Of a stretch of DNA of 7,918 bases, positions 1 to 5,559 are shown in pieces. Position numbers and translations under genes: made by a program. The stretch is from NCBI GenBank assembly GCA_964405775.1, contig CAYOPG010000092.1, positions 1 through 7,918 of the forward strand, in the 5' to 3' direction. Within the stretch, counting starts at the first letter, position 1. The number at the start of each line of letters is the position of its first letter. This stretch comes from JAAZFF01 sp964405775 (GTDB taxonomy: Bacteria; Verrucomicrobiota; Kiritimatiellia; RFP12; UBA3636). Under the pieces are notes generated by a model, which saw nothing but the letters and a program-made list of their open reading frames with translations, did no database searches and had not been told where the DNA came from.

Positions 1-1212
1 AGGGACGTCGTCAGGTTCTCCCCGACCTCGACGCCAGGCTGAAGGCCGCCGCCTCAAGGGACTTCGCCGCCGACGTGGGCGAACTCATCTCGTGCGTCTC
101 GTTCCGTTGCGGTGGTAAGGCAGTCCACAGCATCCGCACGAGAGACGTCCTCACGTGCTTCGGGTGGACGGCGGTGCGATACCCCTACCGCCGGAGGAAG
201 GAGCCGGCTGGCGATGCGTTTGCCGCGTTCCGCATCAACCGCAAGATGACACGCCACGCCTCGGAGGTCTCGACGACGCTGGCCGTGCGGCTCGGGTCGT
301 TCCGCGAAACGCGCGAGACGCTGAGGCTCCTTGGCGGCGGGACCGTCTCCACCTCGAAAATCCGCGACGAGACCCTCTGCGTCGGTGGGCAGGCGCTTGA
401 GGGGCTCAAAAAGCCCGCTGCGGACGTGCGTGTCTACACGGTGGCGGCAATGAATGCGCCGGAGGACGGCAAACGTGTGGAACGCACGCTTGTCGCGATG
501 GCCGACGGCACAAACGTACACTGCGTGAAGAAGGACACGGCGGGAATCGAAGGCAGGAACGGCGGGGAGGCCGGATCGAGGCAGATCCGGGTGATGACGT
601 TCGCGGAGTACTGCGCCGTGGACGGGAAAGGAGCCCCCGTCCCCATCCGCAGGTCGTTCTCGTACGCGGTAACGGACGGGGGAGTAGAGGAGCTCACGGG
701 GCTTCTCCGGCGCCACGGCATCGCACGCGGCTCTGGCACGCCCCCCCCGCATGCAGTGCGTGGCCGACGGGGAGGACGCGCTCCGGAAGGCATTCGCCGA
801 CGCCTTCCCGGATGCGGTGTTCACAAACGATGTCATGCACGCCTGCTCCCACCTCCACGCATGCAGCCTCTCGCTCGGCATCGGGAACCCGGACGCGGAG
901 TACGCAACGTGCAGACGCATCACGTACAGACACGGGGCGGAGGCGGCGGTCGACCGGATCAGAAGGCTGTATGCAAGGGAACTTGAGAAGTCGGAGGAGG
1001 CTTCCGCCGCGCTCGGGTACCTCGACAGGCGCCGCGACAACATGCGTTACGGGTGGCTCCGGAAAAACGGCTACTACATTTCCTCCGCCCACGCCGAGGC
1101 GGCAGCGCGGATACTTGTCGCCAGACGCTACAAGCAGGCGGGCATGCATTGGAGGCATCACAACGCGGCATGCGTCTGCGCAATCATCGCGCTACTGCGT
1201 TCCGTAGCGTGA
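1..1212 (+). pseudogene. ISKra4-family transposase, 5' end outside window, frame-disrupted
   Basis: DDE transposase of an insertion sequence. The reading frame is already open at position 3, so the true start lies left of the window. The N-terminal part (to about 740) has the helical region typical of ISKra4 transposases (VRLGSFRETRETLRLLGG, coded at about 285-340) and then the first catalytic aspartate in MADGT (Asp codon 504-506). The second catalytic Asp is in CVADGED (766-768) and the Glu in SSAHAEAA (1096-1098), but both lie in the +1 frame relative to the first part. They are followed by the family's QAGMHW-type segment and a stop at 1210-1212. The frame changes at eight C (741-748); without compensation the first frame ends at 984-986. 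A seven-C run would restore one ORF of at least about 403 codons. It could be an inactive copy, an assembly error or, less likely, programmed frameshifting. Family assignment is from remembered motif order; ISLre2 is the main alternative. Confidence 0.82.
1..1212 (+). mobile_element. Right-hand part of an ISKra4-like insertion sequence
   Basis: The transposase occupies the left edge of the window. The left terminal repeat lies outside, so the right terminal inverted repeat and any target duplication cannot be defined. The element must end somewhere between 1213 and the next gene at 1421. By eye this stretch is clearly richer in G+C than the sequence after about 1240, which fits acquisition from elsewhere. 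Confidence 0.7.
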
Positions 1213-1332
1213 ATGGAGGCATTCCCATGCCATTTCTTCAACGAAATAAAATCACACCCGTCGATTGGACATTGTCCGGAAATTGCTATCGACCGGCTTT
1301 TCATGTGAGGCGCGGTACGCTCGACATAGCGC

Positions 1333-1362
1333 TTGACGGCCGCAATCGCGGTTTTGTATTCT
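1333..1362 (+). promoter_or_regulatory. Possible sigma70 promoter for the UDG-like gene
   Basis: TTGACG (1333-1338) and TATTCT (1357-1362) are separated by 18 bp, upstream of the ATG at 1421. The spacer contains the inverted repeat CCGC-AATC-GCGG (1340-1351) followed by TTTT. That could be an operator, or instead a weak terminator for transcription leaving the insertion sequence. Pattern match only. Confidence 0.33.
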
Positions 1363-1420
1363 TGTCGGCGCGGTGCCGCACTGTCGCAGCATTAATCGGT
1401 GTAAGGTAAGGGGGCATAGT

Positions 1421-2014
1421 ATGAAAACACGGGACTTACAGAATTCCATTGCGCGGATGATCAAGGCGGATCCTGACAATGCCGAGATGGCGAAGTTAGG
1501 GTATGAGCCGCTCTTTTCGGTGTCTCCCAAGGCGCGCGTCGCCATCATAGGTCAGGCACCAGGACGTGTGGCGCAGGAGCGTCAGCTTGCATGGAGCGAC
1601 GCGAGCGGCGACAAGCTAGTGAAGTGGCTTGGTGTCACTGAGGCTCAGTTCCGAGATTCAGGTCTGTTTGCGATTCTGCCGATGGACTTCTACTACCCGG
1701 GCAAGGGTGCTTCCGGCGATCTTCCGCCGCGCCGAGGCTTTGCAGACAAGTGGCATCCCAAGGCACTGAAGGGCATGCCAGACATAAAGCTTATTATGCT
1801 TGTGGGGCGTTATGCTCAGGAGCATTACCTTGGAGCACGGCGCAAGAGGACGCTTACGGAAACGGTGCGTAGCTTCAGGGAATACCTGCCGGAGTTTTTC
1901 CCGGTGGTGCATCCATCGCCACTGAACTTCCGGTGGCAGGCCAAGAACCCGTGGTTCGAGGCGGAGCTACTACCGGTGCTGCAAGATATTGTTGCAGGCT
2001 GCATCACCAGATAA
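1421..2014 (+). CDS. Uracil-DNA glycosylase superfamily protein
   Basis: A 197-residue cytosolic protein probably acting in base-excision repair, where it would remove uracil or a related damaged base from DNA. The superfamily's two active-site loops are visible: IIGQAPG (residues 42-48) and VVHPSP (162-167). The segments DFYYPG (89-94), DLPP (100-103) and NPWFE (176-180) match a bacterial subfamily of UDG-like proteins of about 190-200 residues. The length is therefore normal. Only one cysteine (Cys194) is present, so the iron-sulfur cluster of family-4 UDGs is absent. The start at 1421 is chosen over an in-frame start at 1373 because a purine-rich AAGGGGG sits 6 bases upstream. It follows the insertion sequence and may have its own promoter near 1333-1362. 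Superfamily membership is confident; the exact substrate is not known. Confidence 0.85.
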   Translation: MKTRDLQNSIARMIKADPDNAEMAKLGYEPLFSVSPKARVAIIGQAPGRVAQERQLAWSDASGDKLVKWLGVTEAQFRDSGLFAILPMDFYYPGKGASGDLPPRRGFADKWHPKALKGMPDIKLIMLVGRYAQEHYLGARRKRTLTETVRSFREYLPEFFPVVHPSPLNFRWQAKNPWFEAELLPVLQDIVAGCITR

Positions 2015-2282
2015 GCCTCCACTTAAACTGCCGACGCAGTACCGCTCTGAGGATCTGCCGCCGGTCAAGACCCCTCCACGAGCAGACTACGCCAAGACGC
2101 GGAAGTTGCTCAAGAAAGACGGACTTGCCGGTTCACTTCATCGGCTTGAGGTTGCGCTTGCGCCAAGCCACATTAAGTTAATTGCCCTTGATTCCGCGGA
2201 TCCTTGTCTTTTCCTGTTTGCGACGGTGGTTGACACCATGAATACCCGTAATGTAGTATTTCCTGTGCCTAATTTCAGGTAG
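1989..2282 (+). CDS. Doubtful small ORF overlapping the end of the UDG-like gene
   Basis: An open frame of 97 codons beginning with TTG and overlapping the last 26 bases of the UDG-like gene in another frame. I recognise no family. The middle (YAKTRKLLKKDGLAGSLHRL) looks like an ordinary amphipathic soluble protein, and the codon choice is not obviously random, so it may be a real small gene or the remnant of one. Against this, there is no convincing ribosome binding site before 1989, the start would be a TTG, and its last 50 bases contain a good promoter for the next gene. Apart from this ORF and that promoter I see nothing in 2015-2307. Confidence 0.25.
   Translation: MLQAASPDKPPLKLPTQYRSEDLPPVKTPPRADYAKTRKLLKKDGLAGSLHRLEVALAPSHIKLIALDSADPCLFLFATVVDTMNTRNVVFPVPNFR
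2230..2259 (+). promoter_or_regulatory. Sigma70-type promoter for the lipoprotein gene
   Basis: A consensus -35 box TTGACA (2230-2235) is followed after 18 bp by TAGTAT (2254-2259). Transcription would begin near 2266, leaving a leader of about 42 bases before the ATG at 2308. This is the best -35 match I noticed in the window. Confidence 0.5.
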
Positions 2283-2307
2283 TTTGCTCACTTATGAGGA
2301 AAAACAA

Positions 2308-2832
2308 ATGAACACTTATCAATCTGTTGCGTTGGCGGTTGCGGTTGGCATAGTTGTATCGGGATGCGGTGATGGCGGGAAAGACATAGGAGAAGCTGAG
2401 GACGTGAAAAAGTCCGGCGAGAAGGTTTCATTTACCGTCAACAATGAAGACGGGAGTAAGGCAGAGGTAAAGGCGGATGGCGACGAGATAACAATAAACG
2501 ATGTTAAGGGGGAGTACTCTTTTGTCTCGGATGAATCAGGTCTTGATGCCAAGTCTTTCCCGAAAGACATTTTATTTTACCCAGAATCAAAGCTTGTCAC
2601 TTCAATCAGCTCTCCCGAGAGCGATATCTTTGTACTAAATTCCAAGGATGCTTATAATGACATAGCCGAGAAGTACAGGAGTGAGATGAAGGGGAAAGGC
2701 TGGACCGAAACAACCTTTTTTTCAGATGAAAGCGCCGTAAGTATCATTTTTGAGAAAGAAGAACAAACCTTAAATTTTACGGTGGCAAAGGAAGAAGACT
2801 TCAGCACAATTTCCATTGCTAGAACCAAGTAA
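2308..2832 (+). CDS. Predicted lipoprotein of unknown function
   Basis: A 174-residue protein with a lipoprotein signal peptide: a hydrophobic core (residues 7-17) followed by the lipobox VSGC with the lipidated cysteine at 20. The mature part is about 155 residues, acidic at first (KDIGEAEDVKKSGEKV), then a predicted beta-rich region. Residues 84-95 (FPKDILFYPESK), the downstream YNDIAEKYRSEMKGKGW and the alternating strands at the end resemble uncharacterised bacterial lipoproteins built on a 'P-x-D-x-x-x-Y-P ... GW' pattern. I cannot name a family or function. The start at 2308 is preferred over an upstream in-frame ATG-type start because GAGGA (2296-2300) lies 7 bases before it and the signal peptide begins directly there. 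Odd point: the six residues before the hydrophobic core carry no Lys or Arg. Probably transcribed alone from 2230-2259. Confidence 0.8.
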   Translation: MNTYQSVALAVAVGIVVSGCGDGGKDIGEAEDVKKSGEKVSFTVNNEDGSKAEVKADGDEITINDVKGEYSFVSDESGLDAKSFPKDILFYPESKLVTSISSPESDIFVLNSKDAYNDIAEKYRSEMKGKGWTETTFFSDESAVSIIFEKEEQTLNFTVAKEEDFSTISIARTK

Positions 2833-2923
2833 GCTCTTCCGCGCCGTTTTTCCATAACAGGAGGGCAGGTATCGCGGAATCTGCGAAGAACCAAAGCCGT
2901 TTCCAGCAAGGAGATAGTAAATA

Positions 2924-2950
2924 ATGGGGAAATACCGAATTCTGGCGTAA
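2924..2950 (+). CDS. Possible 8-codon leader peptide upstream of comEC
   Basis: ATG at 2924 starts the tiny frame MGKYRILA, ending in TAA at 2948-2950. It is preceded by the consensus ribosome binding site AAGGAG (2908-2913) with a 10-base spacing, stronger than anything in front of comEC itself. The stop codon lies at the centre of a perfect palindrome (2943-2955). It is in a different frame from comEC. It could be a leader peptide controlling downstream expression, or chance. Confidence 0.3.
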   Translation: MGKYRILA

Positions 2951-2972
2951 CGCCATATTAAAACAAATATGG
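2943..2972. promoter_or_regulatory. Two overlapping palindromes before comEC
   Basis: TGGCGT-A-ACGCCA (2943-2955) is a perfect palindrome with 6-bp arms. Overlapping its end by three bases, CCATATT (2953-2959) and AATATGG (2966-2972) form a second inverted repeat with a 6-base loop. The two use the same CCA bases, so as RNA structures they would exclude each other. They could equally be protein-binding sites. They lie 26 bases before the chosen comEC start. Confidence 0.35.
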
Positions 2973-2997
2973 AAACATCCTCTTCAGATTGAAGCCA

Positions 2998-4731
2998 ATG
3001 AACGAGGAACGCGCTTACAATGTTATGCAACCGCCTTCGCGACATCCGCTCGTGACGCTATCCGTTTTCTTCGTTGCGGGGTGCTGTGTCGGCATGTTGT
3101 TTCCCTGGAAATTACGAATTTCCATCGGAGTCACATGTGTTTGCGCCGTTTCGTGGATTGCCCTGCGTCATATCGCAAGTCGTGGATCTTCTAAGCTGCT
3201 GGTTTCATCGCTTGCTCTTGGTCTTACGGTCGGCGCTGTGGCGTGTTGCTCCGCGATGTTGGCGGCTCAGGAAGATTATGAGAGCGTGGAGATACTCCGC
3301 GAGGTAATCGAAAGCCGCGAGGATGCTATGTTGCGCGGGCGAGTTGCATCGGCACCCTCTGTAGTGATGATGCAAAACGGAGCAAGTGCGCGAGTGCGTT
3401 TTGATTTTGCTGTTAAGGAGATTCCATTCGAGCACGACAACGTGCCGATGCCGGACTCTCTTATACGCGTCGATTGGTATGGTCCCGTTTCGCTGCTTGA
3501 CGAAAACAACCCGCCATTCAGAATTCCACGCGAGGGGGAAGGCTGGCAGCTCGTCGGCAGGATGCGTGAGATCAAGACTCGATCCGCAGTGCCGCTCGTT
3601 ACATTATCGATAGGCGGAGGCAACAATAGATGCAGGCGCTACGAAAAACTGGACTGTAAGCAGCCGATGGCGGCACTTTGGAAATTGCGCGGCTATGCCG
3701 GACGTGCACTATCGATCGGTGTTGATCAGGACAGATACCGTGACAGTCTTTACATAATCAAGGCGATGACCCTTGGATACCGCTCAGATATTCCTTCGGA
3801 AGTGATGGACTTTTTTCGTCTCTCCGGAACGGTTCACGTGTTTTCCATATCGGGTCTTCATGTTGGAATAATAGCGGCACTGGTAATGGGTGTATTGAAC
3901 ACGTTCTCCTTTCCGCAGAAGTTTCGAGTTTTAGTGTTTTGCGTAGTTCTCGTTCTTTATACCACTGCTGTGGGAGCTCGATCAAGCGCGGTGCGGGCGT
4001 GCGTTATGTCGCTTTTTCTGTTCAGTGCGCCGTTGTTCAACCGAAAAACAGATTCGGCTTCGGCTCTGAGCGGTGCTGCGATTTTCATTCTTGCTGCTGA
4101 TCCGCGCCAAGTCGTAGATCTGGGCTTTATACTTTCGTTCGCATGCACTGTCGGCATTCTGGCGTTCGTGCCTGTGCTGAAATCCTCCGCATCTCTCGCC
4201 ATTGCGTTGATTCGTGAGAAGGCAGGAAAACCTCGCGACAGGAAAGTCGACATCGAAGACATGATCGGGCCAGACGGCGTCCCCCTTTCATTGCCCGGAG
4301 GTTCGTGGCGGCTCTCTCGCTATGTGCGCAGAAAAGTAGCGGCATCTATCGCAGTCTCGCTTGCAGCATGGATGGCGTCGGTTCCTGTCACTGCCACGAT
4401 GTTCGGACAGATGACTCCGATATCGATATTGTGCAATTTGCTTATCGTTCCGATCGCTGCCGCTATAGTTATCATCAGCGCGCTCAGTATGATCTCAGCA
4501 ATTATATCGCCGTGGCTGGCAGACGTATTCAATCACGCAAACGTCGTAATAACGGAACTCATGGTGTGGGCTGCGCGAATGTCGTCGGAGATTTACGGCG
4601 GAAGTTTCGAAGTTCAACCTTGGGAACCCAGACAGATAGCCGCATGGTGCATTGCAATGGTTGCGTGGTACTTCATTGCGCGTGCTTGGGTGTCGGAACA
4701 CGAATATGCGAAAAGGCCGCATGTCATCTAG
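2998..4731 (+). CDS. comEC: ComEC/Rec2 family DNA-uptake channel protein, short form
   Basis: Inner-membrane protein of natural transformation that passes single-stranded DNA into the cytoplasm. The 577 residues begin with hydrophobic segments at about 17-35, 40-57 and 66-88. A soluble region at about 110-225 fits the family's N-terminal domain. The Competence domain (about 250-515) has the hallmark motif SGTVHVFSISGLHVG (276-290) and GARSSAVRA (326-334), with several further membrane segments up to the C-terminus. The C-terminal metallo-beta-lactamase-like domain found in long ComEC proteins is absent; the protein ends after its last hydrophobic segment with HEYAKRPHVI. The start is uncertain: 2998 (ATG), 2989 (TTG) and 3025 (ATG) are all in frame and none has a good ribosome binding site. 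The stop codon is inside a strong terminator hairpin. No other competence gene is in the window. Confidence 0.92.
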   Translation: MNEERAYNVMQPPSRHPLVTLSVFFVAGCCVGMLFPWKLRISIGVTCVCAVSWIALRHIASRGSSKLLVSSLALGLTVGAVACCSAMLAAQEDYESVEILREVIESREDAMLRGRVASAPSVVMMQNGASARVRFDFAVKEIPFEHDNVPMPDSLIRVDWYGPVSLLDENNPPFRIPREGEGWQLVGRMREIKTRSAVPLVTLSIGGGNNRCRRYEKLDCKQPMAALWKLRGYAGRALSIGVDQDRYRDSLYIIKAMTLGYRSDIPSEVMDFFRLSGTVHVFSISGLHVGIIAALVMGVLNTFSFPQKFRVLVFCVVLVLYTTAVGARSSAVRACVMSLFLFSAPLFNRKTDSASALSGAAIFILAADPRQVVDLGFILSFACTVGILAFVPVLKSSASLAIALIREKAGKPRDRKVDIEDMIGPDGVPLSLPGGSWRLSRYVRRKVAASIAVSLAAWMASVPVTATMFGQMTPISILCNLLIVPIAAAIVIISALSMISAIISPWLADVFNHANVVITELMVWAARMSSEIYGGSFEVQPWEPRQIAAWCIAMVAWYFIARAWVSEHEYAKRPHVI

Positions 4732-4743
4732 GACATGCGGCCT
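4714..4743. terminator. Bidirectional rho-independent terminator between comEC and the histone-like gene
   Basis: A perfect 12-bp stem, core GGCCGCATGTC (4715-4725) pairing with GACATGCGGCC (4732-4742) plus an outer A-T pair, with a 6-base loop. On the plus strand it is followed by a T-rich stretch (TCTTCTATTCT); on the minus strand it runs into TTTT (complement of 4711-4714). It lies between two convergent genes and the comEC stop codon (4729-4731) is in its loop. Confidence 0.85.
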
Positions 4744-4775
4744 CTTCTATTCTACAGATATGCCGAACCCGACGG

Positions 4776-5302
4776 CTATTTGGCTGCTGCTTTTTTAGCA
4801 ACGGCTTTTTTAGCCGGAGCCTTTTTGGCAGGGGCTTTTTTGGCGGGGGCTTTTTTTGCTACCGCCAATTTTGCGACGGCTTTTTTAGCGGGCGCTTTTT
4901 TAGCCGGTGCGGCCTTCTTCGCCGGAGCTTTTTTGGCTACCGGAGCTTTTTTGGCTACCGGTGCTTTTGCCGCCACTGCCTTTTTGGCGGGAGCCGCTTT
5001 TGCCGCCACTGCCTTTTTGGCGGGAGCCGCTTTNNNNNNNNNNNNNNNNNNNNNNNNNNNNNNNNNNNNNNNNNNNNNNNNNNNNNNNNNNNNNNNNNNN
5101 NNNNNNNNNNNNNNNNNNNNNNNNNNNNNNNNNCCGCCACTGCCTTTTTGGCGGGAGCCGCTTTGGCTGCTACCGCTTTTTTTGCGGGCGCTTTTTTCGC
5201 GGGTGCCGCTTTGGCTACCGCCTTCTTCGCAGGGGCTTTTTTAGCTACTGCCTTTTTGGCGGGGGCTGCTTTTTTTGTTGCTGCTTTTGGTGCAACTGGC
5301 AT
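4776..5302 (-). CDS. Histone H1-like Lys/Ala/Pro-rich DNA-binding protein, interrupted by an assembly gap
   Basis: A small, extremely basic, low-complexity protein resembling the C-terminal tail of eukaryotic histone H1 and bacterial H1-like proteins (Chlamydia HctB, Bordetella BpH, Pseudomonas AlgP). It probably binds and compacts DNA without sequence preference. After MPVAPKAATKK it consists almost wholly of variations on AAPAKKA, APAKKAVA and VAKKAP, ending KKAVAKKAAAK; no Asp, Glu or aromatic residue is visible. The 57 residues before and 85 after the N run give 142 visible residues; the real length is unknown. The halves are out of frame if the gap is taken as exactly 100 bases. The start is fixed by AAGGAG (complement of 5310-5315) 7 bases upstream. 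An in-frame ATG at 5353 would add the basic stretch MSKTQKRKNKSDTRRKV but lacks a good ribosome binding site. Function inferred from composition only. Confidence 0.85.
4969..5164. repeat. Tandem 33-bp repeats flanking the N gap
   Basis: Two adjacent copies (4969-5001 and 5002-5033, the second cut after 32 bases by the gap) and a third partial copy (5134-5164, 31 bases) are identical where they can be compared. Each encodes the 11-residue unit KAAPAKKAVAA on the minus strand. Shorter, imperfect units of the same kind continue on both sides from about 4780 to 5285. Identity over at least 31 bases suggests recent tandem duplication and makes copy number likely to vary. Confidence 0.9.
5034..5133. 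other. Assembly gap of exactly 100 N
   Basis: One hundred undetermined bases inside the histone-like gene. 100 is a common placeholder for a gap of unknown size. The reading frame on either side requires a true length of 2 modulo 3, whereas 100 is 1 modulo 3. Confidence 0.98.
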
Positions 5303-5309
5303 AACTTTT

Positions 5310-5315
5310 CTCCTT
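5310..5315 (-). promoter_or_regulatory. Ribosome binding site of the histone-like gene
   Basis: AAGGAG on the minus strand, 7 bases before the ATG at 5302. It decides the start in favour of MPVAPKA over the longer frame from 5353. Confidence 0.8.
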
Positions 5316-5391
5316 GTATCGGATTTGTTTTTCCGTTTTTGGGTTTTCGACATGACCGCCACACACAGCGACCTCGTCTCCCTGAAACAAA

Positions 5392-5420
5392 TGTATACTA
5401 TCTTTTTATATGCAACGCAA
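5392..5420 (-). promoter_or_regulatory. Possible promoter of the histone-like gene
   Basis: On the minus strand, TTGCGT (complement of 5415-5420) and TATACA (complement of 5392-5397) are separated by 17 bp in an AT-rich stretch. Transcription would start about 80 bases before the ATG at 5302. The boxes match consensus at 3 and 4 of 6 positions, so this is tentative. Confidence 0.4.
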
Positions 5421-5467
5421 GAGGAAAATGAAATTTTATACATCAATCTTTTCAGTAGAATTTCAAG

Positions 5468-5497
5468 TTGCCCATCCGACCGCCAATACTGTATCAT
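5468..5497 (+). promoter_or_regulatory. Possible promoter of the polysaccharide exporter operon
   Basis: TTGCCC (5468-5473) and TATCAT (5492-5497) are separated by 18 bp; they match consensus at 4 and 5 of 6 positions. This leaves a leader of about 55 bases before the ATG at 5560. It diverges from the histone-like gene's promoter. CATCCG occurs at 5473-5478 and 5495-5500 and, inverted, at 5515-5520, overlapping the core boxes. Confidence 0.42.
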
Positions 5498-5559
5498 CCG
5501 GTGCTGATTGAAGACGGATGCGGGCCCCCTAACGAACCCGGTGGATTACTCAGAATCAT

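Noticed and set aside
54..1043. Long antisense open frame (329 codons) opposite the transposase
   Set aside because: Very GC-rich DNA produces long antisense frames; its translation has no recognisable motif, whereas the plus strand carries all three catalytic acidic residues and the family motifs.
1226..1408. Small frame after the transposase starting MPFLQRNK
   Set aside because: No ribosome binding site and no recognisable family, and it ends just before the next gene; more likely the IS end plus promoter region.
1373..1420. Upstream start for the UDG-like gene adding 16 residues
   Set aside because: The added residues (MPHCRSINRCKVRGHS) do not look like the family's N-terminus and the purine-rich ribosome binding site is placed for the ATG at 1421.
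2838..2877. CCGCG/CGCGG pairing after the lipoprotein gene as a terminator
   Set aside because: Only 5 bp of stem with a loop of about 30 bases, and the T run is in the loop rather than after the stem.
4969..5164. Possible CRISPR array (33-bp repeats)
   Set aside because: The repeats are directly adjacent with no unique spacers and encode an in-frame 11-residue protein unit.
4735..5244. Plus-strand frame with AFLAGAFLAGAFF repeats, resembling a repetitive membrane protein
   Set aside because: Again the mirror of the AAPAKKA repeat; no ribosome binding site, and it exists only because the repeat unit length is a multiple of three.
4305..5507. A 400-codon plus-strand frame with Phe/Gly/Cys-rich repeats across the gap
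   Set aside because: It is the complement of the Lys/Ala repeat gene, crosses the N run and overlaps comEC out of frame; the minus strand has a perfect ribosome binding site and an H1-like product.
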